Shown here piece by piece: positions 1-5,743 of a stretch of DNA of 8,929 bases. The stretch spans positions 1 through 8,929 of the forward strand of contig JAJRUR010000041.1 of assembly GCA_024277695.1 (NCBI GenBank), read 5' to 3'. A model generated the notes under the pieces. It saw only the letters and a program-made list of their open reading frames with translations, made no database searches and was not told where the DNA came from. Source of the stretch: Bacteroidota bacterium (GTDB lineage: Bacteria > Bacteroidota > Bacteroidia > Chitinophagales > Saprospiraceae). Position numbers and translations under genes: made by a program. Each line of letters starts with the position of its first letter. The stretch's first letter is position 1.

Positions 1-1006
1 CAGTTTCTGTCCATTCGCTTACATTACCAGACATACAGTACAGACCGTAATCGTTAGGGAAATAGGCATCTGCTTTGACGGTGTACATTCCTCCATCTTC
101 CGGATAGTTTCCTCTGCCGGGTTTAAAGTTTGCGAGCAGACAGCCTTTGGCATTTCTCAAGTAATAGCCTCCCCAAGGGTATGGAGCCAAGTCGTGACCT
201 CCGCGTGCGGCATATTCCCATTGTGTTTCATCGGGTAGAGTAAAGCCTTCGCTATGTTGTTGGTCAGCCGGCATATATGCTGCCCAAATTTTATTTCTCC
301 AGAAGTTAAAGGCTTTGGCTTGTTTCCAGGATACTCCTACTACAGGATAGTCATCAAATGCAGGGTGCGAAAAATAGTTTCTTGTATATGGCTCGCTATT
401 GGAGTAAGCAAAGTCTCTAATCCATACCAAAGTATCGGGATAAATATTGACTACTTCTTTTTTTATGAGGGATGCGCGTGGCATTTCAGGATGATGGGCT
501 GCTTTTTGCCAGTCATACCATTGGTATTCTATATTGAGTATGCGGGTATTGAGTTCTTTACGACCGGCGATCACGTCATCGCCTTGGTAAAACATATCTT
601 GTAGTTCTTCTGCGTTGTAATCCAGCGCAAACTCCCAATCGATAAATTCATTGCCATTCTCATCTTCGATAATATCTTCCATCATATAATGTGCTATGGA
701 ATCTCTGACCCAATGTACGAATTGTCGATATTCATTATTGGTCACCTCTGTTTCGTCCATATAGAAACCACTAATCGATATAGCTTTGGGTCGCTGGATC
801 ATCGTATTAAAAATATCTTGATCACTTTGACCGATATGTAAGGTACCGCTAGGCACGTACACCATACCATAGGGGTTAATCCCCTTAAATTTGGGTCGAT
901 CAGCGACACCTATCAACTGACCACTTTGACCACTTTTTCGTCCACAAGAGCTAAAAAGCACCCCTATAACAAAACAAGCTAATACTAAAAATGACAACTT
1001 TTTCAT
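1..1006 (-). CDS. gldK: GldK/PorK-type type IX secretion lipoprotein, C-terminus cut by the window edge
   Basis: This reading frame starts at the ATG at 1006-1004 and stays open to the left edge, giving 335 residues with no stop. Residues 1-21 form a lipoprotein signal ending in FSSC, so Cys21 would be lipidated. An FGE-sulfatase (SUMF1) fold begins near residue 45 with PYGMVYVPSG. It continues with FYMDETEVTNNEYRQFV (81-97), PVVGVSW (221-227), TQWEYAARGG (261-270) and GLYCMSGNVSEW (321-332). The long insertion at about 105-200, with YQWYDWQKAA, is what I recall of GldK and separates it from generic formylglycine-generating enzymes. In the family, GldK/PorK forms the periplasmic ring of the type IX secretion system with GldN and is not an enzyme. 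Family members are about 450-490 residues, so roughly a quarter is missing. The upstream neighbour is porP, as in the porPKLMN cluster of Porphyromonas. The identification is strong; the symbol rests on family recognition only. Confidence 0.9.
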   Translation of the reverse strand, partial: MKKLSFLVLACFVIGVLFSSCGRKSGQSGQLIGVADRPKFKGINPYGMVYVPSGTLHIGQSDQDIFNTMIQRPKAISISGFYMDETEVTNNEYRQFVHWVRDSIAHYMMEDIIEDENGNEFIDWEFALDYNAEELQDMFYQGDDVIAGRKELNTRILNIEYQWYDWQKAAHHPEMPRASLIKKEVVNIYPDTLVWIRDFAYSNSEPYTRNYFSHPAFDDYPVVGVSWKQAKAFNFWRNKIWAAYMPADQQHSEGFTLPDETQWEYAARGGHDLAPYPWGGYYLRNAKGCLLANFKPGRGNYPEDGGMYTVKADAYFPNDYGLYCMSGNVSEWTET

Positions 1007-1085
1007 CCTATTACTATTAATCATCGATTTAAAAAAAAACTATACTATACCCTATATCCGACTCTTCTGTTTCCAGATAGTGCGC

Positions 1086-1117
1086 CAAATATAATGGCTA
1101 TAAAACTAAAAACAAAA
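1086..1117 (-). promoter_or_regulatory. Candidate Bacteroidota-type promoter for gldK
   Basis: Read on the minus strand, a TTTTG (1117-1113) is followed, after exactly 19 bases counted from its TTG, by TATATTTG (1093-1086). This is a perfect match to the TAnnTTTG -7 element, with a -33 TTG at a spacing normal for Bacteroidota housekeeping sigma factors. Transcription would start near 1080, leaving a leader of about 75 bases before the gldK ATG. That leader contains a run of nine T (1039-1031). The match is seen in the sequence; its activity is inferred. Confidence 0.55.
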
Positions 1118-1177
1118 TGCAATATTGCTTTCTAGTCAAAATTTCCGTCAACTTTGCGTAAAGTACTGAACGTTTTC

Positions 1178-1202
1178 TTGTGTACTTTAGTATACAATTT
1201 TT
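1178..1202 (+). terminator. Possible hairpin plus T-run in the porP-gldK gap
   Basis: On the plus strand TTGTGTAC (1178-1185), a TTTA loop and GTATACAA (1190-1197) can form an 8-bp stem with one G-U pair, followed by five T (1198-1202). It has the shape of a weak intrinsic terminator, but for plus-strand transcription, where no gene reads. On the minus strand the stem loses one pair (A-C) and lacks a T tail, so it would not be a good terminator for porP. It may only be a chance or mRNA-stability hairpin. The rest of the 215-base gap holds the gldK promoter candidate and no gene. Confidence 0.25.
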
Positions 1203-1221
1203 CCACTTCAAAGAAAAAATG

Positions 1222-2238
1222 TTAATCCGGGTATCTGGGGTTATATATAATTTTGGGCTTACGATTTTTTGCCATGGACCTGCCCAGATTGTAATGGAGA
1301 CTGAGTTCATGGCTTCCGGCACCTAAGACAGAAACCGCAGACAGTCCTACATCATATCCATAGCGCATCCACAGTTTTTCAGATACTTTGGATCCAAATA
1401 ACAGCATCACAGCGTCCTGACTATTTTTGGAGTACCCTCTATATCCGGCCCCAAACATAATACTTTTATTGTAAGTTGCATAAATCATGCCATCTATTTG
1501 TTTCTGGACAAAATTACTCATAAAAATCAAACTTGGAGTCAAATCTATCCCGGGAGAGATTTCAAAGCCGTATCTGAGGATAGCAGCATAGCTCGGATGG
1601 ATGCGTGCATTAGCTCTGTTTTGTTTATTGAGTGCAAACGAAGGATTATTGAGATTTTTGACAGATAGGCCGAATTCGAGCTTATCAAAAACGGCATAAA
1701 GTCCTCCTCCCAGGGTATAGTTACCGGAGCTCACCGGAGACAGAGGCAGTATGGGATCCATATGATTTATAGGTAATCCCTCATAGATACCATCTAGGGT
1801 ACGCAATTGGAGACCATTCAAGCTTATCTGGGACCACCCGATGCGACCACCGAGGGATATGATTACTTCATCTAGCTGAAGGACGTAGTTATAAGAAATC
1901 GATAATTCGGTTTGTTGCCAAGCTCCGAGTGTTTCATTATCCAGCGCCAGACCTATGCCTCCATACCAAAGATTGATCGGAAGATGCGCCTCTATATGCT
2001 GGGTGACAGGATTACCTATGATTTGGTTCCATTGAGTGCGTACTACAGCTGCTATACTGAGCGAACCATCAAAACCTGCATACGCCGGATTGAGTCCATA
2101 GGGTGTATATGTCTGTAAAGAATACAGTGCTGTTTGCTGGGCAAGGATATCTTTAGGATAGATAAGTAGGCTCAACACAATAAGCATTGTGTACAGCATA
2201 TGCTGCATCAGTCTCCGGAAGACATATTGTTCTTTCAT
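1222..2238 (-). CDS. porP: PorP/SprF family type IX secretion outer-membrane protein
   Basis: This gene encodes a 338-residue protein. The N-terminus carries a signal peptide with a hydrophobic core at about 14-27 and probable cleavage at ILA/QQ (after residue 33). Directly after it comes the hallmark PorP/SprF segment LQTYTPYGLNPAYAGFDG (41-58), including NPAYAG. The remainder has the alternating pattern of an outer-membrane beta-barrel (QWNQIIGNPVTQHIEAHLPI, YGGIGLALDNETLG). A short polar tail, RKPKIIYNPRYPD, follows the barrel. PorP family proteins act with the type IX system, where they are thought to tether or dock the secretion core and surface proteins. The neighbouring gldK and the order porP-gldK match the conserved cluster. 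The first ATG gives an unusually long n-region. The internal ATG at 2208 has GGAG four bases upstream and would give a more ordinary 24-residue signal peptide, so the start is uncertain. Paralogues are common, so the exact orthology is inferred from context. Confidence 0.87.
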   Translation of the reverse strand: MKEQYVFRRLMQHMLYTMLIVLSLLIYPKDILAQQTALYSLQTYTPYGLNPAYAGFDGSLSIAAVVRTQWNQIIGNPVTQHIEAHLPINLWYGGIGLALDNETLGAWQQTELSISYNYVLQLDEVIISLGGRIGWSQISLNGLQLRTLDGIYEGLPINHMDPILPLSPVSSGNYTLGGGLYAVFDKLEFGLSVKNLNNPSFALNKQNRANARIHPSYAAILRYGFEISPGIDLTPSLIFMSNFVQKQIDGMIYATYNKSIMFGAGYRGYSKNSQDAVMLLFGSKVSEKLWMRYGYDVGLSAVSVLGAGSHELSLHYNLGRSMAKNRKPKIIYNPRYPD

Positions 2239-2277
2239 CGTCAGACCAAGGTTTTTTTTACTTATCTAAATTACGAA

Positions 2278-2291
2278 TTGGCTCGAGCCAA
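2278..2291. promoter_or_regulatory. Perfect 14-bp palindrome upstream of porP
   Basis: TTGGCTCGAGCCAA reads identically on both strands. It lies 40 bases before the annotated porP start, in the 136-base gap between porP and the metallo-hydrolase gene. A symmetric site in this place suggests a dimeric regulator's operator; alternatively it could fold as a 5-bp stem with a TCGA loop. No clear TAnnTTTG element was found beside it: the nearest, TAATTTAG (minus strand, 2273-2266), has one mismatch, and the TTG inside the palindrome is only 15 bases from it. Its function is inferred. Confidence 0.35.
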
Positions 2292-2374
2292 AACAGCTTT
2301 GCATCTACTAAGATAACTCAAAATAATAAGAAACCACACTAATCATAGTAAAAAGTGCAGCTAGGGCTAGAAAA

Positions 2375-3169
2375 TCAGAATTTAAGCCTAAGGCCATCAT
2401 AGCTCAAGAATACCTGATCCGGCAATTGTTTTTGTAGCTCGTCATGAAGTCCTATTTCATGACTCATATGTGTGAGATAGGCTTGAGATGGATTGAGCTG
2501 CTCGATGATATCCAAGGCCTCCTCCAGGTGTAGATGTGTCTTATGTGCCTTGATGCGCAAGGCATTGATCACGAGTACGGAGCAAGAGTGTATCCGACGT
2601 AGTGTCTCCGCAGGTAAGCGTTTTGCATCTGTAATATATACCAAATCACCTATCCGAAAACCGAGAATATCTACAAATCCATGATCTACTGCAAGTACTT
2701 CCATGTCCAAATCTTTGACCGAGAAGTGATCTCCCGGTGCTATCCGACGGAGTTCAAAATGAGGGACACCCCGATGACGATGATCAAAAGCATAGGCAAA
2801 GCGCTGACGAATAGAAGTCTCTGTTTGCTCGCTGAGATAAATCGGAAAATCTCTTTGTTGCCTTTGCTGAATCGATCGCAAATCGTCCATACCTGCCACG
2901 TGGTCATTGTGTTCGTGCGTCAGCAAGACTGCATCGAGATTCCAAACCCCCAGCCGCAACAGTTGCTGTCTAAAATCCGGACCGCAATCGATCACTATTC
3001 TCGTGTCTCCGCGCCGGATATATACCGAAGATCTCAGTCGTCGATCTTTAGGGTTCGAAGACTGACAGACACTGCAGGCACAACCCAACATCGGTACACC
3101 ATGCGAGGTAGCTGTACCCAGAAACACCAAACTTGTCAAACTATTCGCCGGTGGGTTCGACATAGTCAA
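2375..3169 (-). CDS. PhnP-like metallo-beta-lactamase-fold phosphodiesterase
   Basis: This gene encodes a 264-residue cytoplasmic hydrolase. It opens with the PhnP-type signature GTATSHGVPMLGCACSVC (18-35). The dinuclear metal ligands follow in order: THEHNDH (His85, His87, Asp89, His90), His163 in VDHG, Asp181 in ITDAK, and His234 in LTHMSH. Cys30, Cys32, Cys35 and His237 match the extra structural zinc site known in E. coli PhnP (three Cys and a His). The family cleaves cyclic phosphodiesters; E. coli PhnP opens 5-phosphoribosyl 1,2-cyclic phosphate in the C-P lyase pathway. No C-P lyase gene is visible here, so the substrate is open. All catalytic residues are present and the length is normal. 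The start overlaps the end of the upstream 91-residue gene by 29 bases (23 if the second Met, codon 3, is used), which suggests translational coupling. Confidence 0.88.
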   Translation of the reverse strand: MTMSNPPANSLTSLVFLGTATSHGVPMLGCACSVCQSSNPKDRRLRSSVYIRRGDTRIVIDCGPDFRQQLLRLGVWNLDAVLLTHEHNDHVAGMDDLRSIQQRQQRDFPIYLSEQTETSIRQRFAYAFDHRHRGVPHFELRRIAPGDHFSVKDLDMEVLAVDHGFVDILGFRIGDLVYITDAKRLPAETLRRIHSCSVLVINALRIKAHKTHLHLEEALDIIEQLNPSQAYLTHMSHEIGLHDELQKQLPDQVFLSYDGLRLKF

Positions 3170-3416
3170 AAATTTTTGCCAAAAGCTTTACACTTTCTTC
3201 TGACAGTAGTGAGCGATCCACTCGGATATGACTCAATATATCCAGCAGACTGTTGATCCTTGATTCGATATCGAAAAACTTATTGATGACTACCACGCAT
3301 TTATCTTCCAAGATACAGTATCCTGACTGAAAAGTACCTTTCTCATAGATAACACGGTAGCCGAGATCTTGAAATAAAGTTTCTAATTTTTTTAGTGTAT
3401 GCCTAGTAAAATTCAT
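3141..3416 (-). CDS. Small protein of unknown function, coupled to the metallo-hydrolase
   Basis: This gene encodes 91 residues, starting MNFTRHTLKKLETLFQDLGY. There is no signal peptide or membrane segment, so it is probably cytoplasmic. The N-terminal third looks helical. A central stretch, FQSGYCILEDKCVVVINKFF, would form beta strands, and a leucine-rich helix (RINSLLDIL) follows. I recall similar short conserved proteins in Bacteroidota, without a function, but cannot confirm this by search. It is the first gene of the leftward block and its last 29 bases overlap the start of the PhnP-like gene, so the two are probably translated together and may share a role. Two internal cysteines are visible (in GYC and DKC), but no recognisable catalytic motif. 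The start is the first ATG in an AT-rich leader without a Shine-Dalgarno sequence, as usual for the phylum. Confidence 0.75.
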   Translation of the reverse strand: MNFTRHTLKKLETLFQDLGYRVIYEKGTFQSGYCILEDKCVVVINKFFDIESRINSLLDILSHIRVDRSLLSEESVKLLAKIFDYVEPTGE

Positions 3417-3456
3417 AATAACTGCTATTTTTAAACAACTTTATATTAAGTAAGCG

Positions 3457-3464
3457 TATATTTG
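3457..3464 (+). promoter_or_regulatory. Candidate -7 element for the barrel-lipoprotein-ppx operon
   Basis: TATATTTG is a perfect TAnnTTTG match, placed 13 bases before the ATG at 3478 in the 61-base divergent gap. If used, the transcript would start at about 3469-3471 and have a leader of less than ten bases. No TTG is present at the -33 position for spacings of 17-23 bases, which weakens the call. On the minus strand only one-mismatch versions (TATTATTG, TAAAGTTG) are seen for the 91-residue gene. Confidence 0.4.
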
Positions 3465-3477
3465 AGTAAACAATAAT

Positions 3478-4083
3478 ATGAAAAATAGTTTTAGTACACT
3501 GCTCATTTTGATGTTTTTGCTATGCATGGCATCAGCCGGTGCCCAGCGTTTTGGTGCCGGGGTAGTACTTGGGTTTAATGCCTCGCAGATAGATGGAGAC
3601 ATGCTAGCGGGATATAATAAATTAGGACTCCATATCGGACTCAAGAGTTCTGTATATATGAGTGACCGTATAGACCTCAATGTAGAATTTCTCTACAGCG
3701 AACGAGGTAGTGCTGATCCCGATGGTCCAAAAAAAATCAGGCTCCAATACATCGAACTGCCGATATTGATGACCTATATGGACTGGCTGAGTGATGACGA
3801 AGAGTATTATCGCCTGCACTTTCATGGGGGCTTCTCTTTGGGTCGCTTGTTCAAGACAGGCATAGTGGATGATTCCGGAGTTTTGACGAGCTATGAGGAT
3901 TTGTTGCGTAAAAATGATCTGAGTCTTCTCGGAGGTTTTACATACAAAATCAATCAACATTGGGGAGTTGGAGCTCGCTATACTAGTGCATTGACGAGAC
4001 TATCCAAAGGGGACGGCAGTGATACATTGCCAGATCTACAGAGTTATTTTTTGAGCTTCAGAATCGAATATTCTATATTATGA
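3478..4083 (+). CDS. PorT-like small outer-membrane beta-barrel protein
   Basis: This gene encodes 201 residues. Residues 1-22 form a clear signal peptide (Lys2, hydrophobic core 7-18, cleavage at AGA/Q). The mature protein begins with FGAGVVLGFNASQIDGD, then LAGYNKLGLHIGLKSSVY and VEFLYSERGS. This pattern of a glycine-rich first strand, QIDGD and GYxKxGL is typical of the Bacteroidota outer membrane barrel family OMP_b-brl_2 (the PorT family). The C-terminus, YFLSFRIEYSIL, ends as a barrel strand. PorT itself is needed for type IX secretion, but this fold has many paralogues, so I do not call it porT. The size suggests about eight strands. Its stop codon overlaps the next start as ATGA (4080-4083), making it the first gene of a three-gene operon with a lipoprotein and a Ppx-type phosphatase. 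It lies divergent from the 91-residue gene. Confidence 0.85.
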   Translation: MKNSFSTLLILMFLLCMASAGAQRFGAGVVLGFNASQIDGDMLAGYNKLGLHIGLKSSVYMSDRIDLNVEFLYSERGSADPDGPKKIRLQYIELPILMTYMDWLSDDEEYYRLHFHGGFSLGRLFKTGIVDDSGVLTSYEDLLRKNDLSLLGGFTYKINQHWGVGARYTSALTRLSKGDGSDTLPDLQSYFLSFRIEYSIL

Positions 4084-4577
4084 CAATAGTGCACATCCGC
4101 CGGCTACTCGGTATAGCGATCATGGGACTCTTACTCTCTTGCAATGGAGGAAGTAGTTCTAAGGCCTCAACTCAAGACAAAAAAGAGAAGATCAATTATA
4201 AAAAATATCCGCCTTTGCCGGTAGAGCGACGTCAGGCACTCCTTGATTTTTGTGATGCCATAGACATCATCTATTACGAACTGCCTATCAGTATGAATCA
4301 AGATGATCCGACGAGTATCCAACGCAATATTTATTTTACAATGGATCTGGAAGCACCTGTAAATCCATCTTGCAAGCCGATGGCGCATATCATCTATTTG
4401 GCAAAAGGTGAGGTACTGGAAGAGGCAGATATATACTTTACCGAAGGTTGTAAGTTTTATATCTTTATGGAAGACCAAAAGCCGGCTTACGCCAATATGA
4501 TGTCTAAGTTAGGTGATAATTTTTTTAGTAATGTACTCCAACAAGTTGAGGGTAAAAAGTTTCCGGGATTAAAATAA
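4080..4577 (+). CDS. Small lipoprotein of unknown function
   Basis: This gene encodes 165 residues. A short basic N-terminus (HIRR) and a hydrophobic stretch lead to GLLLSC, so Cys21 is a probable lipidation site. A Ser/Lys-rich linker (NGGSSSKASTQDKKEK) follows. The globular part runs from about residue 45, with the stretches FCDAIDIIYYELPISMNQDD, IYFTMDLEAPVNPSCKPMAHI and EGCKFYIFM. Two cysteines there (in PSCKP and EGCKF) could form a disulfide. I do not recognise a named domain. The start is fixed by the ATGA overlap with the upstream barrel gene, and the TAA stop shares one base with the next ATG (TAATG). It is therefore very likely co-translated between a barrel and a phosphatase. Being envelope-anchored, it is more likely to partner the barrel than the cytoplasmic enzyme; that is inference. 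Confidence 0.82.
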   Translation: MTIVHIRRLLGIAIMGLLLSCNGGSSSKASTQDKKEKINYKKYPPLPVERRQALLDFCDAIDIIYYELPISMNQDDPTSIQRNIYFTMDLEAPVNPSCKPMAHIIYLAKGEVLEEADIYFTEGCKFYIFMEDQKPAYANMMSKLGDNFFSNVLQQVEGKKFPGLK

Positions 4578-5467
4578 TGAAGCGCATAGCAGTTATCGAC
4601 TTAGGGACGAATACTTTTCATTTGCTGATAGCTGAAAGGACTTCTGAGGGAAAGCACCAAGAGATTTTTCGCTTACGCGAATATGTCTATCTGGGTGAGG
4701 AAGGAATCCGACACATTGGAGATGCAGCTTTTGAGCGTGGCATCGAGGTACTGAAAAAATTTGCAAAGCTTATAGAGTACTACCGAGTAGAACAATTCAG
4801 AGCGGTAGGCACTTCAGCACTCAGAAATGCGGACAATGGGGAGGAATTTATTCGACGTAGTCTTTTGCAAACATCGATCCCTATCGAGATCATCCAAGGT
4901 CTAGAGGAGGCATTCTATATATATAAAGGAGTCAGCCAATTGATACAAAATACAGAACACCATGATCTCATCATGGATATCGGCGGAGGAAGTGTGGAGT
5001 ATATCTATACGCATGCGGGTCAAATCAATTGGTCGGGTAGTTACAAAACCGGAATATCCGTTTTGTACCAAATCATAGAAGGTGCTACGTTGAGCGATGA
5101 GTCAAAAGCTAAGCTACGAAGATATTTGGACAGTCAATACACTGACTGGCCGGACATATTGAAGCCTAACAAGATGCATCGACTCATAGGTGCCTCGGGG
5201 ACTTTTGAAGCACTCGCACAGATGACCGACCAACAGTATACGCAATATGCTACGATAGATATCCAAAAGTTCAAAAGATATTATCAAGAAATAGGGCAGC
5301 TCGATTTAGATGCTCGACGACGCCACCCTCTGATACCGATAGAGCGTGCCAAATATATTTCGGTTTCCTTCTATCTGATCGACTATATTATAGAACGACT
5401 GGCAATCTCTGAACTGTATGTATCGCATTATGCGATGAAAGAGGGGATTTTGTGTACGCTGGATTAA
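4577..5467 (+). CDS. Ppx/GppA family phosphatase (exopolyphosphatase / pppGpp phosphatase)
   Basis: This gene encodes 296 residues of the actin-like ATPase-fold family that hydrolyses the terminal phosphate of polyphosphate or the 5'-phosphate of pppGpp. The first phosphate-binding loop is VIDLGTNTFHLLIAE (6-20). GTSALRNADNG (78-88) and QGLEEA (107-112, containing the likely catalytic Glu) follow. The second phosphate loop is MDIGGGSVE (133-141), then GASGTFEAL (205-213) and the C-terminal HPLIPIERA...REGIL-type block (250-291, here MKEGIL). The length fits the short, two-lobe form without a C-terminal HD domain, so choosing between polyphosphate and pppGpp is not possible from sequence. An oddity is the ERAK at 256-259, where I recall ERAD or ERVD as usual, so Lys259 replaces an acidic residue. 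The start overlaps the lipoprotein stop by one base. It is the last gene of its operon. Confidence 0.9.
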   Translation: MKRIAVIDLGTNTFHLLIAERTSEGKHQEIFRLREYVYLGEEGIRHIGDAAFERGIEVLKKFAKLIEYYRVEQFRAVGTSALRNADNGEEFIRRSLLQTSIPIEIIQGLEEAFYIYKGVSQLIQNTEHHDLIMDIGGGSVEYIYTHAGQINWSGSYKTGISVLYQIIEGATLSDESKAKLRRYLDSQYTDWPDILKPNKMHRLIGASGTFEALAQMTDQQYTQYATIDIQKFKRYYQEIGQLDLDARRRHPLIPIERAKYISVSFYLIDYIIERLAISELYVSHYAMKEGILCTLD

Positions 5468-5517
5468 GTTGGGTTCTTCCCCATTACCTGAAACCACACG
5501 CCCTCTATTCCATGAAG

Positions 5518-5546
5518 AAATGCATACTTTATTGTCTGCATTTTGG
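5518..5546 (+). terminator. Weak candidate terminator after the ppx operon
   Basis: AAATGCA (5518-5524) and TGCATTT (5537-5543) form a 7-bp inverted repeat with a 12-base loop, ending in a short T run. It lies about 50 bases after the phosphatase stop and before the next promoter candidate. The stem is AT-rich and the tail is interrupted by GG, so this is a weak call. The 276-base gap from 5468 to 5743 otherwise holds the promoter-like pair and inverted repeat listed separately, and no gene. Confidence 0.22.
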
Positions 5547-5573
5547 ATAGACGATACCATAAGGCTTAATGGA

Positions 5574-5607
5574 TTGGCTTTTATGAAAAACTTTTGTCTT
5601 ATCTTTG
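5574..5607 (+). promoter_or_regulatory. Candidate promoter for the 812-residue outer-membrane protein
   Basis: TATCTTTG (5600-5607) is a perfect TAnnTTTG -7 element. A TTG (5574-5576) stands 23 bases upstream, at the long end of the accepted spacing. A start near 5613 would give a leader of about 130 bases, ending in an A-rich stretch (AGAAAAAAGAAAAAGCAC) just before the ATG. Such a stretch replaces a Shine-Dalgarno sequence in this phylum. Confidence 0.45.
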
Positions 5608-5622
5608 TCCACATTTTAGACG

Positions 5623-5642
5623 CATTCATCGAATAATGAATG
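5623..5642 (+). repeat. 7-bp inverted repeat in the leader of the outer-membrane protein gene
   Basis: CATTCAT (5623-5629), a six-base spacer and ATGAATG (5636-5642) are perfectly complementary. The repeat starts about ten bases after the inferred transcription start, so it could be an operator or a 5' hairpin that protects the mRNA. It is short and AT-rich enough that chance is a real alternative. Confidence 0.25.
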
Positions 5643-5743
5643 GATGCTAAGCTAGAATATCAGATTATTGCCTTCTGAATTATCAAAAATTAAAATTTAG
5701 TGCCCGGAACAAACTTGATTCGGTTAGAAAAAAGAAAAAGCAC

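Noticed and set aside
254..604. Open frame of 116 codons on the plus strand
   Set aside because: It is antisense to gldK, whose minus-strand product carries clear FGE/GldK motifs; the plus-strand product has no recognisable features.
1098..1322. Minus-strand open frame of 74 codons overlapping the 3' end of porP
   Set aside because: It lies in another frame of the porP end and crosses the gldK promoter candidate; the product shows no domain or signal peptide.
2345..2374. Terminator after the PhnP-like gene (CTAG-GG-CTAG with a T5 run on the minus strand)
   Set aside because: The possible stem is only three to four base pairs with a two- to four-base loop, too weak to list as a feature.
2681..3256. 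Plus-strand open frame of 191 codons
   Set aside because: It is the mirror of the PhnP-like gene, whose metal-binding motifs on the minus strand settle the coding strand.
3478..4083. Calling the small barrel PorT itself
   Set aside because: Although the fold fits and T9SS genes are near, this barrel family has many paralogues and no PorT-specific feature could be confirmed.
5306..5629. Minus-strand open frame of 107 codons between ppx and the next gene
   Set aside because: It overlaps the conserved C-terminal block of the phosphatase and the promoter-like pair; the product has no recognisable pattern.
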